64,000 bases of DNA. Source: AWTP1-13 sp033764875 (lineage in GTDB: Bacteria; Pseudomonadota; Alphaproteobacteria; Rhizobiales; Hyphomicrobiaceae). The stretch is from the NCBI GenBank assembly GCA_033764875.1, contig JANRIO010000059.1:9606-73605 (forward strand), in the 5' to 3' direction. Under the pieces are notes generated by a model. The model was not told the DNA's origin, searched no databases, and saw only the letters and a program-made list of their open reading frames with translations. A program made the translations under genes and the position numbers. Positions 45,400-57,199 of the stretch are shown here, one piece after another. The number at the start of each line of letters is the position of its first letter. Position 1 is the first letter of the stretch.

Positions 45400-47160
45400 T
45401 CAGATCGCCGCTACGGGCTGGCCGCGCGAGGCCCGTTTGCCGGGGTCCTGCCGCCGGCGGTCCGTGGTGTAGAAGTCGCCCATCACCAGCACATCCATGC
45501 CGCTCTCGAGGAAGCAGGCGATGGCCTCCTCCGGCCGCGCCACGATCGGCTCCTTGCGGTTGAAGCTGGTGTTGAGCAGCACCGGCACCCCCGTCAGCTT
45601 GCCGAAGGCGTTGATGAGCCCCCAGTAGCGCGGGTTGGCCTCGCGCTCCACGGTCTGGATGCGGCCCGTGCCGTCGATGTGCACGGCCGCCGCGATGGCG
45701 CTGCGCTTCTCGGGCCGCACGCGCGGCGCCAGCGTCATGAACGGATCGGGCTGTGTGATCTCGAAGAACTCGGCCGCCCGCTCCAGCAGCACCGCAGGCG
45801 CGAACGGCCGGAAGCTCTCGCGCGCCTTGATCTTGTCGTTGAGAATCTCGCGCATCTCGGCCCGGCGCGGATCGGCGAGGATCGATCGGTTGCCGAGCGC
45901 CCTCGGCCCCATCTCGAAGCGGCCCTGATACCAGCCGACCACCTTGCCCGCGGCGAGGTCCTTCGCCACCCGGTCGATCAGCATGGCCTCCGGATGCGTC
46001 TCGTAGCGCAAGCCCGCCGCCTTCAGCGCCGCCTCGATCTCCGCCGGACCGTACTCCCGGCCGTAGAAGGGATGCGTCAGCTCGAAGGTTCGCGGGCGCC
46101 CGAGCGTCTGGTGATGGTGCCACAGCGCGCTTCCCAGCGGCGCCCCCGTGTCCGAGGCGCAGGGCGGCACCCACAGCCGCTTCACCGGCGTCTCCTCCAG
46201 CACCTTCGCATTGGCCACGCAGTTGAGCGCCACGCCGCCTGTCAGGCACATCTGCGTCAGTCCCGTGCGGGCGACGAGATCGCGCACCACGTGCAGCACG
46301 ATCTCCTCCGTCACGGCCTGCAGCGCGAAGGCGATGTCGCGATGGCGATCCTCGAGCGGGGCGCCCGGCACCCGCGCCGGCCCGAACGTCTCAATAAACT
46401 TGGGCTTGAACGGCCTCAGCTCGCCGAAGGTCTCGTAGGAGAAATATTCCATGTTGACGCGGTAGCGGCCTTCCGCGGCCGGCCGCACCACGTCGCGGAA
46501 GCGCGCCACGTAGGTGTCGTCGCCGAAGGCGGCCAGCGCCATCACCTTTCCCTCGTCGCCGAATCCCGCAAAGCCCAGGTACTCGGTCACGAACGTGTAG
46601 ACGAGGCCGAGCGAGTTCATCTGGCTCGTGTGCCACAGGCGCTCCACCCGGTTGCCGCGCCCGACGTAGGCGCTGGTGGAGGCGTCGTCGCCGTAGCCGT
46701 CCATCACCAGGACGAGCGCCTCCTCCATCGGCGACACGAAGAACGATGCCGCGTGCGCGTCGTGATGCCCGACATTCACGATCTCCGGCAGCCGCGCATC
46801 CTGGCCGAAATGCGCGCGCAGGCCCCGCCGCAGGTATTGGTTGAGCAGCATGATCTGGTTCTGCTGCGCCCGGTGCGCGCCCGGCAGCACCAGGCCGAGG
46901 CTCAGGGGAAAGCGTCGAAGGATCAGGCGCGCGGCCTGTCGGCGCAGCTCACCCACGTTCCAGGGTGTCGTCACCACGTCGATGTCGGCGAGCTTGAGGT
47001 TGAGGTCCTCGCACAGGGCGGCGAGCGAATGCCTCGGGAACTTCTGCGACTTCTTGCGGCGGTCCAGCCGCTCCTCTTCGAGCACGGCCTCCAGCCGGCC
47101 GTCGCTCAGGAGCGCCAGGCCGCTGTCGTGGGTTTTCGCTACAAGGCCGAGGATCCTCAC
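45400..47160 (-). CDS. Carbamoyltransferase (NodU/TobZ family)
   Basis: 586 aa. The N-terminal Kae1-like domain starts ILGLVAKTHDSGLALLSDGRLEAVLEEERLDRRKK, with metal/ATP-site HHDAHAASFF and DGYGDDAST. The C-terminal YrdC-like carbamoyl-phosphate domain contains FYGREYGPAEIE, GWYQGRFEMGPRALGNRSILADPR and FRPFAPAVL. Such enzymes transfer a carbamoyl group from carbamoyl phosphate to sugars, Nod factors or antibiotics. Start is GTG at 47160. It stands alone between the SPOR-like protein and secA; no glycosyltransferase or antibiotic cluster adjoins it. Confidence 0.92.
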   Translation of the reverse strand: MRILGLVAKTHDSGLALLSDGRLEAVLEEERLDRRKKSQKFPRHSLAALCEDLNLKLADIDVVTTPWNVGELRRQAARLILRRFPLSLGLVLPGAHRAQQNQIMLLNQYLRRGLRAHFGQDARLPEIVNVGHHDAHAASFFVSPMEEALVLVMDGYGDDASTSAYVGRGNRVERLWHTSQMNSLGLVYTFVTEYLGFAGFGDEGKVMALAAFGDDTYVARFRDVVRPAAEGRYRVNMEYFSYETFGELRPFKPKFIETFGPARVPGAPLEDRHRDIAFALQAVTEEIVLHVVRDLVARTGLTQMCLTGGVALNCVANAKVLEETPVKRLWVPPCASDTGAPLGSALWHHHQTLGRPRTFELTHPFYGREYGPAEIEAALKAAGLRYETHPEAMLIDRVAKDLAAGKVVGWYQGRFEMGPRALGNRSILADPRRAEMREILNDKIKARESFRPFAPAVLLERAAEFFEITQPDPFMTLAPRVRPEKRSAIAAAVHIDGTGRIQTVEREANPRYWGLINAFGKLTGVPVLLNTSFNRKEPIVARPEEAIACFLESGMDVLVMGDFYTTDRRRQDPGKRASRGQPVAAI

Positions 47161-47356
47161 CGGTCGCCTGCTCAGGTTGCCGCTCCTGCTTGCCCTCGCG
47201 GAGGGCCTATCGCTGCCTCCTGCCTTCTACCGCCCCGGCAGACGCTTGTCGCGCCATCACCGCCGAATTCGCGCCGTAGGTTAACGGGCGCGCGCGCGGC
47301 CAGCCCCCTGGACACGGCCCTGGCGCTTGGGCTGGCGAGGCGCTGCCGGCAGCGGT

Positions 47357-50584
<3,228 letters not shown>

Positions 50585-50595
50585 TCTGGTTTTCC

Positions 50596-50745
50596 TCAAG
50601 TCCGCAAAGGGTTTGCAGGAGCGCGCGAGGGCCCTGCGGATGTCCGGCGCCCGTTGCCCCGCACGGTCGCGCCGAACGCGGCGTGACCGCCGAAGCGTCC
50701 CGCCCGGATCTGGACCACAGCGGCGTCGGGCGTCGAAGCTCTCAT
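50596..50745 (-). CDS. Possible leader ORF upstream of secA
   Basis: 49 codons, ATG at 50745, TGA ending 11 nt before the secA start; the secA ribosome site overlaps its end. The predicted peptide begins MRASTPDAAVVQIRAGRFGG and ends SRAPANPLRT. An RAP tripeptide near the end recalls the RAPP/RAPG translational-arrest motifs of Sec-monitoring leaders. No signal sequence, no strong ribosome site, and a composition that any high-GC frame might give. It may be chance. Confidence 0.22.
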   Translation of the reverse strand: MRASTPDAAVVQIRAGRFGGHAAFGATVRGNGRRTSAGPSRAPANPLRT

Positions 50746-50812
50746 TCTCGAAAGATGGCGTGATTTGACGGCGCCTTACGCGCCAAGCCTTCCGGCCCCG
50801 CCGGGCCTCGTT

Positions 50813-50841
50813 GAGATAAGGACCGCGCCACCCCTTGTCAA
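50813..50841 (-). promoter_or_regulatory. Probable secA promoter
   Basis: On the minus strand: -35 TTGACA (50836-50841), 17-nt spacer, -10 TATCTC (50813-50818). This predicts a secA leader of about 220 nt, which would contain the small ORF at 50596-50745. Confidence 0.6.
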
Positions 50842-51008
50842 CGAATGGGGCGTCCGCGACCCTCGCCGGCATGGAGCCGCCGGCTCCGACACAGCACGAC
50901 CATCTTGCTGTGCTTTCGAGGTCGGCACGGCCCCGAGATTGCCCCCGCCCTGCGCAACGGCTATGGGAAGCCGCGCATGCGGTCGCCCTGCAAGAGGACA
51001 ACCGAAAC

Positions 51009-51863
51009 GTGTTCAGAATGAGCCTTCTAGGAATGATTGCGGCGTTGCTTGTCGCCTTGGGCGTGACGGCTGACACCGCTGCCGCTCAGGACGGCGTCGC
51101 CGCGCGCGTCAACGGCAAGGATCTGCTCGAGGCCGACATGCGGCTCGCCGAGGCCGAGATAGGCGCCGATCTCGGCAGCCTGGCAGGCGCGGCGAGACGC
51201 CGCGTCCTGGCGGAGTTTCTTATCGAGACGCAGCTCTTTGCCGACGCCGCCGAGGCCGAGAAGATTCCTCTGCCGCCCAATGTGCAGGATACGCCCTATT
51301 GGAAGCGCCGGGCCCTCCGCGACACCTATTTCGAAAGGGTCATCGCCAAGAACGTGGCCGAGATCGACATCAAGTCGTTCTACGACGAGCACCTGGGCTC
51401 CAAGAAGGCCGAGGAGGAGATCCGCGCCAGCCACATCCTGCTCGACACCAAGGACAAGGCCTCGGAGGTCTACGCGCGGTTGAAGGGCGGCGGCGATTTT
51501 GCCGCGCTCGCGCGCAACAACTCGGGCGATCCCGGCTCCAAGGACCAGGGCGGCGACCTCGGCTTCTTCGTGCGCGGGCAGATGGTGCCGGCCTTCGAGC
51601 AGGTGGCCTTCGCCCTCAAGCTCGGCGAGATCTCGGAGCCCTTCGAGACGCAGTTCGGCTGGCACATCGTCAAGCTCGACGCCCGCCGCGAGCGGCGCGC
51701 GCCGCCCTACGAGGAGATCAAGGACCGTCTCAAGCCGGCCGTGATCCACGACAAGGCCCAGCGCCTCGTATTTGAGCTTCGCAAGAAATCGAACATCGAG
51801 TACGTCGACGCCGAGATCAAGAAGCTCGTCGAGGCCGAGCAACCGCAGCAACCCAAGAACTGA
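51009..51863 (+). CDS. Parvulin-type peptidyl-prolyl isomerase
   Basis: 284 aa exported PpiC/PrsA-like isomerase. The signal peptide is FRMSLLGMIAALLVALGVTADTAAAQ. An N-terminal chaperone region follows (about 28-125). The parvulin domain spans EIRASHILLDTKDKASEVYARLKGGGDFAALARNNSGDPGSKDQGGDLGFF to FGWHIVKLD. It folds periplasmic proteins. GTG 51009 is chosen because GAGGA lies 9 nt upstream; the ATG three codons later is too far from it. Divergent from secA, as in related genomes. Confidence 0.9.
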   Translation: MFRMSLLGMIAALLVALGVTADTAAAQDGVAARVNGKDLLEADMRLAEAEIGADLGSLAGAARRRVLAEFLIETQLFADAAEAEKIPLPPNVQDTPYWKRRALRDTYFERVIAKNVAEIDIKSFYDEHLGSKKAEEEIRASHILLDTKDKASEVYARLKGGGDFAALARNNSGDPGSKDQGGDLGFFVRGQMVPAFEQVAFALKLGEISEPFETQFGWHIVKLDARRERRAPPYEEIKDRLKPAVIHDKAQRLVFELRKKSNIEYVDAEIKKLVEAEQPQQPKN

Positions 51864-51903
51864 AGCCGCGCCGGCCCGGCGCATCCCGCCGAAGGACCAG
51901 CCC

Positions 51904-53151
51904 ATGGCAAGCGTCAGCAAGGTCTCCCCGTTCGCGCCCGCGTCGCTGGCCGAGCTTCCCCCCGTCGAGGGCGTGGCCTTTGCGACCTGCGAGGCCGGCA
52001 TCCGCTACAAGGGCCGCACCGACCTGATGCTCGCGCGTCTGGCGCCCGGCACCACCGTTGCCGGCGTGCTCACCCGCTCCAAGACCTGCTCCGCGCCCGT
52101 CCTGTGGTGCCGTGCCGGCCTCGAGGGCGGCACGGCGCGCGCCCTCGTCGTCAACTCCGGCAACGCCAATGCCTTCACCGGCCGCCGCGGCCTGGAGGCC
52201 ACGCGCATCACCGCCGAGGCGGCCGCTCGCGCAGTCGGCTGCATGCCGTCCGAGGTGTTCGTCGCCTCCACCGGCGTCATCGGCGAGCCGCTCGAGGCCG
52301 ACAAGTTCGCCCACCTGCTCGATGGTCTCTCCGCTGGCGCCGCGCCCGACGCATTCCTGGCTGCGGCCCGCGCCATCATGACCACGGACACCTATCCCAA
52401 GCTCGCAACCCGCCGCACCGAGATCGGCGGTGTGCCCGTTACCATCAACGGCTTCTGCAAGGGTGCCGGCATGATCGCCCCGGACATGGCGACCATGCTG
52501 TGCTTCATCTTCACCGATGCGGCCGTCGCCCCGCCTGCCCTGCAGGAGCTGCTCACCCGCCACGCCGACACCACCTTCAACTGCATGACGGTCGACGGCG
52601 ACACCTCGACCAGCGACACCTGCCTTCTGTTTGCCACCGGCGCTGCCGCGGCAAAGGGTCAGCAGCCGGTCGAGAGCGCCGGCGACGCCCGGCTTGCGGC
52701 CTTCGGCGCCGCGCTGCACGACCTCATGCGCGATCTGGCCATCCAGGTCGCCAAGGACGGCGAGGGTCTGTCCAAGTTCGTGACCTTCCAGATCGAGGGC
52801 GCCGAGAGCTGGATCGCCGCCCGCAAGATCGCGCTCGCCTGCGCCAACTCGCCCATCCTCAAGACCGCCATCGCCGGCGAGGATCCCAACTGGGGCCGCG
52901 TCGTCATGGCCATCGGCAAGTCGGGCCAGGCCGCCGACCGCGACAAGCTCTCCATCTGGTTCGGGCCCCACCTCGTCGCCGACAAGGGCGAGCGGGCGGC
53001 GGGCTACGTCGAGAAGACGGTCGCCCAGTACATGACGGGGGCCGAGATCGTCATCCGCGCCGACGTCGGCGTCGGCAAGGCGTCCGCCACGGTGTGGACC
53101 TGCGACCTGACCCACGACTACGTGTCGATCAACGCCGACTACCGGAGCTGA
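51904..53151 (+). CDS. argJ: Bifunctional ornithine acetyltransferase/N-acetylglutamate synthase
   Basis: 415 aa. Catalyses steps 1 and 5 of the cyclic arginine pathway. The autocleavage site is DMATML: cleavage between A196 and T197 frees the nucleophilic threonine. NSGNANAFTG, TDTYPKLATR and EDPNWGRVVMAIGKSG are family hallmarks. ATG 51904 follows the parvulin gene by 40 nt and is in the same direction as mutT. Confidence 0.96.
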   Translation: MASVSKVSPFAPASLAELPPVEGVAFATCEAGIRYKGRTDLMLARLAPGTTVAGVLTRSKTCSAPVLWCRAGLEGGTARALVVNSGNANAFTGRRGLEATRITAEAAARAVGCMPSEVFVASTGVIGEPLEADKFAHLLDGLSAGAAPDAFLAAARAIMTTDTYPKLATRRTEIGGVPVTINGFCKGAGMIAPDMATMLCFIFTDAAVAPPALQELLTRHADTTFNCMTVDGDTSTSDTCLLFATGAAAAKGQQPVESAGDARLAAFGAALHDLMRDLAIQVAKDGEGLSKFVTFQIEGAESWIAARKIALACANSPILKTAIAGEDPNWGRVVMAIGKSGQAADRDKLSIWFGPHLVADKGERAAGYVEKTVAQYMTGAEIVIRADVGVGKASATVWTCDLTHDYVSINADYRS

Positions 53152-53159
53152 CCCCCGCC

Positions 53160-53564
53160 ATGGCCGCCGACATTCTCCTCGTGGCGGCCTGCGCCCTGAT
53201 CGACGTCGACGGTCGCGTGCTGCTGGCCGAGCGGCCAGCCGGCAAGTCCATGGCCGGGCTGTGGGAGTTCCCCGGCGGCAAGGTCGAGGCGGGCGAGAGC
53301 CCGGAGGCTGCGCTGGTGCGCGAGCTCGAGGAGGAGCTCGGCATCAAGGTCGCCGAGAAATGCCTGGCGCCGTTCACCTTCGCCAGCCATCGCTACGAGG
53401 CCTTCCACCTCCTCATGCCGCTGTACGTGTGCCGCAACTGGGACGGGGACATCACCCCGCAGCTCGGCCAGAAGGTCGCCTGGGTGCGCGCCAACAAGCT
53501 CGCCGAGTATCCGATGCCGCCAGCCGACGCGCCGCTCGTCGCCATGCTGCGCACGCTGATCTGA
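53160..53564 (+). CDS. mutT: 8-oxo-dGTP diphosphatase (MutT)
   Basis: 134 aa. Complete Nudix box GGKVEAGESPEAALVRELEEEL (residues 39-60), followed by GI. It hydrolyses oxidised guanine nucleotides and so limits A:T to C:G mutation. The start overlaps no gene; it is 8 nt after argJ, so co-transcription is likely. The frame is open far upstream inside argJ but only this ATG gives the right length. Confidence 0.94.
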   Translation: MAADILLVAACALIDVDGRVLLAERPAGKSMAGLWEFPGGKVEAGESPEAALVRELEEELGIKVAEKCLAPFTFASHRYEAFHLLMPLYVCRNWDGDITPQLGQKVAWVRANKLAEYPMPPADAPLVAMLRTLI

Positions 53565-53751
53565 AGGGCCGGCGCCCGGGCATCGTCCGCACCGCAACAT
53601 GACGTGCCGCGCCGATCGCGCACGTGCGTTGCTGCCGCAAACCCGTAGCCATTGTGCTTTCATTGTGCCGCATTGGTGTGCGAATTCCGACGCGCTCGGC
53701 CGCCCGCAATTCGGTCATTTGGCGGCGGACGTTTTGCCCAGGGAGGCTCTC

Positions 53752-54903
53752 TTGACGACCAGATTTTTTGCCGCGTTGGTGGGCGCACTGACGCTGCTTT
53801 CCGCGTGGACGACGGGTGCATGGGCCCAGTACGGCCAACGCAGCGACTGGGTCTTGCTCGGCGAGCAGACCGTCGGCTTCCGTGTCGACCGCGACGTCAT
53901 CAACGTCAATCAATCCGAGGACTGGTATCGCTCGCGTGCGTTCCGGACGCTCCATTTCAAGGCCGAGCGCAACGAGGTCCACATGATGTCCATCCGCCTC
54001 GTCTATCTCAATGGATACGCGGAGGATTTCCGCGTCGACCGCCTCATCCGAGAGGGCGGCGATCTCGCCCTTGATCTGCGCGGCGATCGCAGCTTCATCA
54101 GGTCGATCGAGATGGTCTACAAGACGCGGCCCAACTTCGAGGGCCGGGCCGTCGTCAAGGTCTTCGGCGAGCTGGCGCGCATGCATCGCCCGGAGCCCCC
54201 CAGGCAAGACTGGGTTCTGCTCGGCGAGCAGACCGTCGGCTTCCGCGTCGACCGCGACGTGATCAACGTCAATCAGTCGGAGGACTGGTACCGGTCGCGG
54301 GCGTTCCGCACGCTCCACTTCAAGGCCGAGCGCAACGATGTCCACATGATGTCGGTCCGCCTCGTCTATCTCAACGGGTATGCCGAGGATTTCCGTGTCG
54401 ACCGGCTAATCCGCGAGGGCGGCGACATGGCCCTCGACCTGCGCGGCGATCGCAGCTTCATCAGGGCGATCGAGATGGTCTACAAGGCCCGTCCCAACTA
54501 TGAGGGCAGGGCCGTCGTCAAGGTCTTCGCCGAGCTCGGGCGGGGCTTCAACCGTCCCGAGCCCGGCCACGGTGGCAGGGGGGACTGGACCGAGCTCGGA
54601 TGCCAGCAGGTGTCGCTGTTCGGCAAGGATCGCGACAGCATCCGTGTCGGCCGGCGCGAGGGCCGCTTCAAGGCCATCCGCCTGCACGTGCGCGGCGCCG
54701 ACGTCGAGATGCTCGATCTGAAGGTGGTCTACGCCAACGGCCAGCCCGACGACGTCCCCGTGCGCGCCGTGATCCGGGAGGGCAGCCGCACCCGCCCCCT
54801 CGACCTCCAGGGATGGGAACGGGCCATCGACCGCGTCGAGATGGTCTATCGCACGATCCCGAACTTCAAGGGCATGGCCACCGTGTGCGTTGAAGGCCTG
54901 CAC
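53752..54903 (+). CDS. Secreted three-repeat protein (DUF2541-like modules)
   Basis: 384 aa. Starts at TTG 53752 with GGGAGG 6 nt upstream. The signal peptide is LTTRFFAALVGALTLLSAWTTGAWA. The rest is three tandem units: about 32-141, 153-262 and 278-384. Each reads DW-x-LLG-x-Q-x-V...DRD-x-I...VYLNGYAEDFRVDRLIREGG...DLRGDRSF...EMVYK-x-RPN-x-EGRAVV, with unit 3 diverged. Units 1 and 2 differ at only a handful of residues. The fold appears all-beta; the modules resemble DUF2541. A periplasmic or surface role is likely; the ligand is unknown. Confidence 0.82.
53845..54540 (+). repeat. Near-identical tandem gene segment, two units
   Basis: Unit 1 runs from 53845 and unit 2 from 54208; period 363 nt (121 codons). 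Amino-acid differences that I see between the two are E/D, I/V, L/M, S/A, T/A, F/Y and G/A. The third unit (from 54583) shares the pattern but is well diverged. Confidence 0.85.
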
Positions 54904-54947
54904 TAGCGCAGATCGCGGAGCACGCGTCAGCGTGTGTCGCATGAAGA
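54902..54947 (+). repeat. Dispersed intergenic repeat, copy 1
   Basis: CACTAGCGCAGATCGCGGAG onward to GTGTCGCATGA. It resembles the segment CACTAGTGCAGATCGCGACC onward to GTGCCGCATCA at 59551-59595. In copy 1 it overlaps the stop of the repeat protein. Confidence 0.4.
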
Positions 54948-55134
54948 CGCTCGCATCATCGGGCACATCGAGCGCGCATCCGCGTCCGGAGGAACGGACA
55001 GCGCGCACGGCCCGAGTTGGGGGGCGCGCTCCGGCGCGCTCTCCGTCCCGGCGGCACCACGGGCGCCAATCGCGTGACGCCGCCCGTGCGACCTTTGACA
55101 GTTGGGAGCGCGCTTCCAGAAGCGGATGGCGCTC

Positions 55135-55797
55135 CTAGTATTTCAGCCCGAACAAGGGTCCGAGGATCGGCACCTCGGTCTGCTTCGGCGGCGCCTTGCG
55201 CGTCACTTTGGCCGCAGCCTGCCGGGGGGGAGGGCGTCGCGCGCTCGGCGGTCTGAGCTCCTCCGGCGGCGCCACGGGCAGCGCGTAGGTCGTGGGCGGC
55301 ACCTGCACATCGACGGCCGGAACGGGCGGCCTCGAAACGGTGTCGGCGGCCGGATGCGTCGGCGCCTCCTTGGCGCCTGTGGCAGGGGCCGGCCCTGCAT
55401 CCGGCCGCGCCTCCTCGGCATCGTCTCCCGCAGCATCGCGGGCAGCCGCATCCGGCTTCCCACCGGCCTGCGACTGAGGCCCGTAGGAGGCGCGTTGGGC
55501 CCGGCCGGACGCCTCCGCCTTGCCCGCGGCGCTGTCAGCGGGACGCAAGGTCCGCGGAGCTGGCTCCGCGCGCATGTCGCTCTCCGGCGACGGCGCCGTC
55601 TTCGGCTCCGCCACCGTCGGTGCTGATGCCGTGGGCTCCACCGCCACGGGTGGCACGGTGGTGGGCACCGCCCCCGGCGCGGTCACGGCTTGCACCGGCT
55701 CGGCATGATCCTGCCACAGGCTCGCCGCTACACCCGCGCTGAACGCAGCCACGACCACCGGCAACGAAACGGCAAGCGGAACCCGGCGCAACGCCAC
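55135..55797 (-). CDS. Pro/Ala-rich membrane-anchored protein of unknown function
   Basis: 220 aa from GTG 55797 (GAGGG just upstream). One N-terminal span (LAVSLPVVVAAFSAGVAASLW) is followed by a long Pro/Ala/Glu-rich, disordered-looking region, ending in a basic segment and a short hydrophobic tail (KVTRKAPPKQTEVPILGPLFGLKY). The layout recalls TonB-like or envelope-spanning linkers, but I see no TonB C-terminal fold. The frame is open upstream without a better start. Confidence 0.55.
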   Translation of the reverse strand: MALRRVPLAVSLPVVVAAFSAGVAASLWQDHAEPVQAVTAPGAVPTTVPPVAVEPTASAPTVAEPKTAPSPESDMRAEPAPRTLRPADSAAGKAEASGRAQRASYGPQSQAGGKPDAAARDAAGDDAEEARPDAGPAPATGAKEAPTHPAADTVSRPPVPAVDVQVPPTTYALPVAPPEELRPPSARRPPPRQAAAKVTRKAPPKQTEVPILGPLFGLKY

Positions 55798-56096
55798 TGT
55801 GCCCTCATTTCCTTGAATGCCGCCGATGCGCCATCTATACCCCAGGATCAACCCGGCCGCAGAGGACAATGTTCCAGGTCCTCCCGACCCGCCGCGATCG
55901 CGGCCTTGAAACAACACGGCGGCGCCGGTGGACGGAGAGGCGCCACTGCGCTGCTTTTCTGTGCCTTCCATGTTCCAGTGCCTGCTGCACTTATCGATCT
56001 GTGAAGCATTATGCCAGCCGGGCGCTGTTCCAGTCGGTCGATCTGTGCAAGCATTCCTTTGCGGGCTGTTTTTCAATGCTCCGGGGACTGCACAAT

Positions 56097-56645
56097 ATGC
56101 CCGAGGAAGCGGGTCGATTTCTGAGCCACTTGGCACTGTTGGTCGCGGGCCTCCTCGCGGCGTACACCGCCTGGGCCTGTGGCGCGGCGCGACGGCGCGG
56201 CCTCGCGATCGCCGACACCTGGATCTGGGCGGGGCTCGCCGCGCTGTTCCTGGCCCTCGCCTGCGCGAAGCTCATCGTGGCGTCGGGTGTCCTCAAGGGC
56301 AGCGGCAGTCTCCTGCGCGCCCTGGCCCGGCAGAACGGCATCTACACCGACCGCCGCAGCCTGCAGATCGCGGCCACCATTGCCGTGGCGCTGATCGCCG
56401 TCGCCCTGCTCGTCTACACCGCGCTCTATCTCAAGGACAACGCGCGGCGCCTGCGCGTGGTGCTGGACACGGCGCTGCTCGCTGCCACCGCGGGCATCCT
56501 GGGCCTCGTCGTCCTGCGTGAGATGGACGCCTGGAGCCCCGTTGTCCCCTGGGCCCGCACGGCCATCGAGCTCATCGCCGCTGCAGGCACGGCCGCGGTG
56601 GCGATATCCAGGCTCGGCAACCTCAGGAGCCCGGCACGGCGCTGA
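56097..56645 (+). CDS. Integral membrane protein of unknown function
   Basis: 182 aa from ATG 56097 (56076 is an alternative). Five hydrophobic segments: LALLVAGLLAAYTAWACGA, WIWAGLAALFLALACAKLIVASGVL, ITATIAVALIAVALLVY-like, LLAATAGILGLVVL, and AIELIAAAGTAAVAIS. Polar loops are short and basic. No family recognised. Confidence 0.65.
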   Translation: MPEEAGRFLSHLALLVAGLLAAYTAWACGAARRRGLAIADTWIWAGLAALFLALACAKLIVASGVLKGSGSLLRALARQNGIYTDRRSLQIAATIAVALIAVALLVYTALYLKDNARRLRVVLDTALLAATAGILGLVVLREMDAWSPVVPWARTAIELIAAAGTAAVAISRLGNLRSPARR

Positions 56646-56655
56646 GCGCCCCGGC

Positions 56656-57156
56656 TCAGGCGCCTTCCGGCTTCGCGTACGTGTACTCGAAATCGCAGTG
56701 CCCGGCACCTTGCATGATGGTCTGCGTCCGCTTGAACTTGAGGTTCGGGTCGTATCCCTCGCAGAACGTGCCGTCGCGCTGGCACGACAGCAGGTGTCCG
56801 ATCTCGCCGAGCCCCATCTCCTTGTACATCTGCGCGTAGCGGCACATGGTGACGTTGAAGCGATACCGGCTCTGCGAGCTTTCGATGACGTCGATCCTCA
56901 GCGCGTCGCCCCGCGTCCACAGGTCCTGTTTGGCCTGGAACGAGGCCAGCGAGGTCTTGCCGCCGACCTCCGCCGCCATCTGCTTGCCCTGCTCGATCGC
57001 CGATTGCCTGACGGCGTTGGCGATTGTCCGCTGCGCGACCTCCACTCCCTGCGTGGCTTTAAGCTCGTCGTAGACGTGCTTGAGGATCTGCGCCTCGATG
57101 CGGCGGCGTTCCAGCATGCCAAGTGCCGGCGTCTGGTGGGCATCTGCGTCGGACAT
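56656..57156 (-). CDS. L-2-amino-thiazoline-4-carboxylic acid hydrolase-like protein
   Basis: 166 aa with the ATC-hydrolase family signature: MCRYAQMYKEMGLGEIGHLLSCQRDGTFCEGYDPNLKFKRTQTIMQGAGHCDFEY. Characterised members act in the conversion of DL-2-amino-thiazoline-carboxylate to cysteine. Many homologues have no tested activity, so the name is provisional. Stop is 11 nt from the convergent membrane protein gene. Confidence 0.8.
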   Translation of the reverse strand: MSDADAHQTPALGMLERRRIEAQILKHVYDELKATQGVEVAQRTIANAVRQSAIEQGKQMAAEVGGKTSLASFQAKQDLWTRGDALRIDVIESSQSRYRFNVTMCRYAQMYKEMGLGEIGHLLSCQRDGTFCEGYDPNLKFKRTQTIMQGAGHCDFEYTYAKPEGA

Positions 57157-57199
57157 CGCCTCTTTCCCCGTCGAATGGTTGCCGCGCGCCGAGCATACC

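Noticed and set aside
50585..51076. N-terminal extension of SecA by up to 164 codons
   Set aside because: Sequence is not SecA-like and crosses the predicted promoter; ATG 50584 gives the normal start.
52104..53159. Long frame overlapping argJ that runs into mutT
   Set aside because: Only the 134 codons from 53160 match a Nudix enzyme; the rest is an off-frame reading of argJ.
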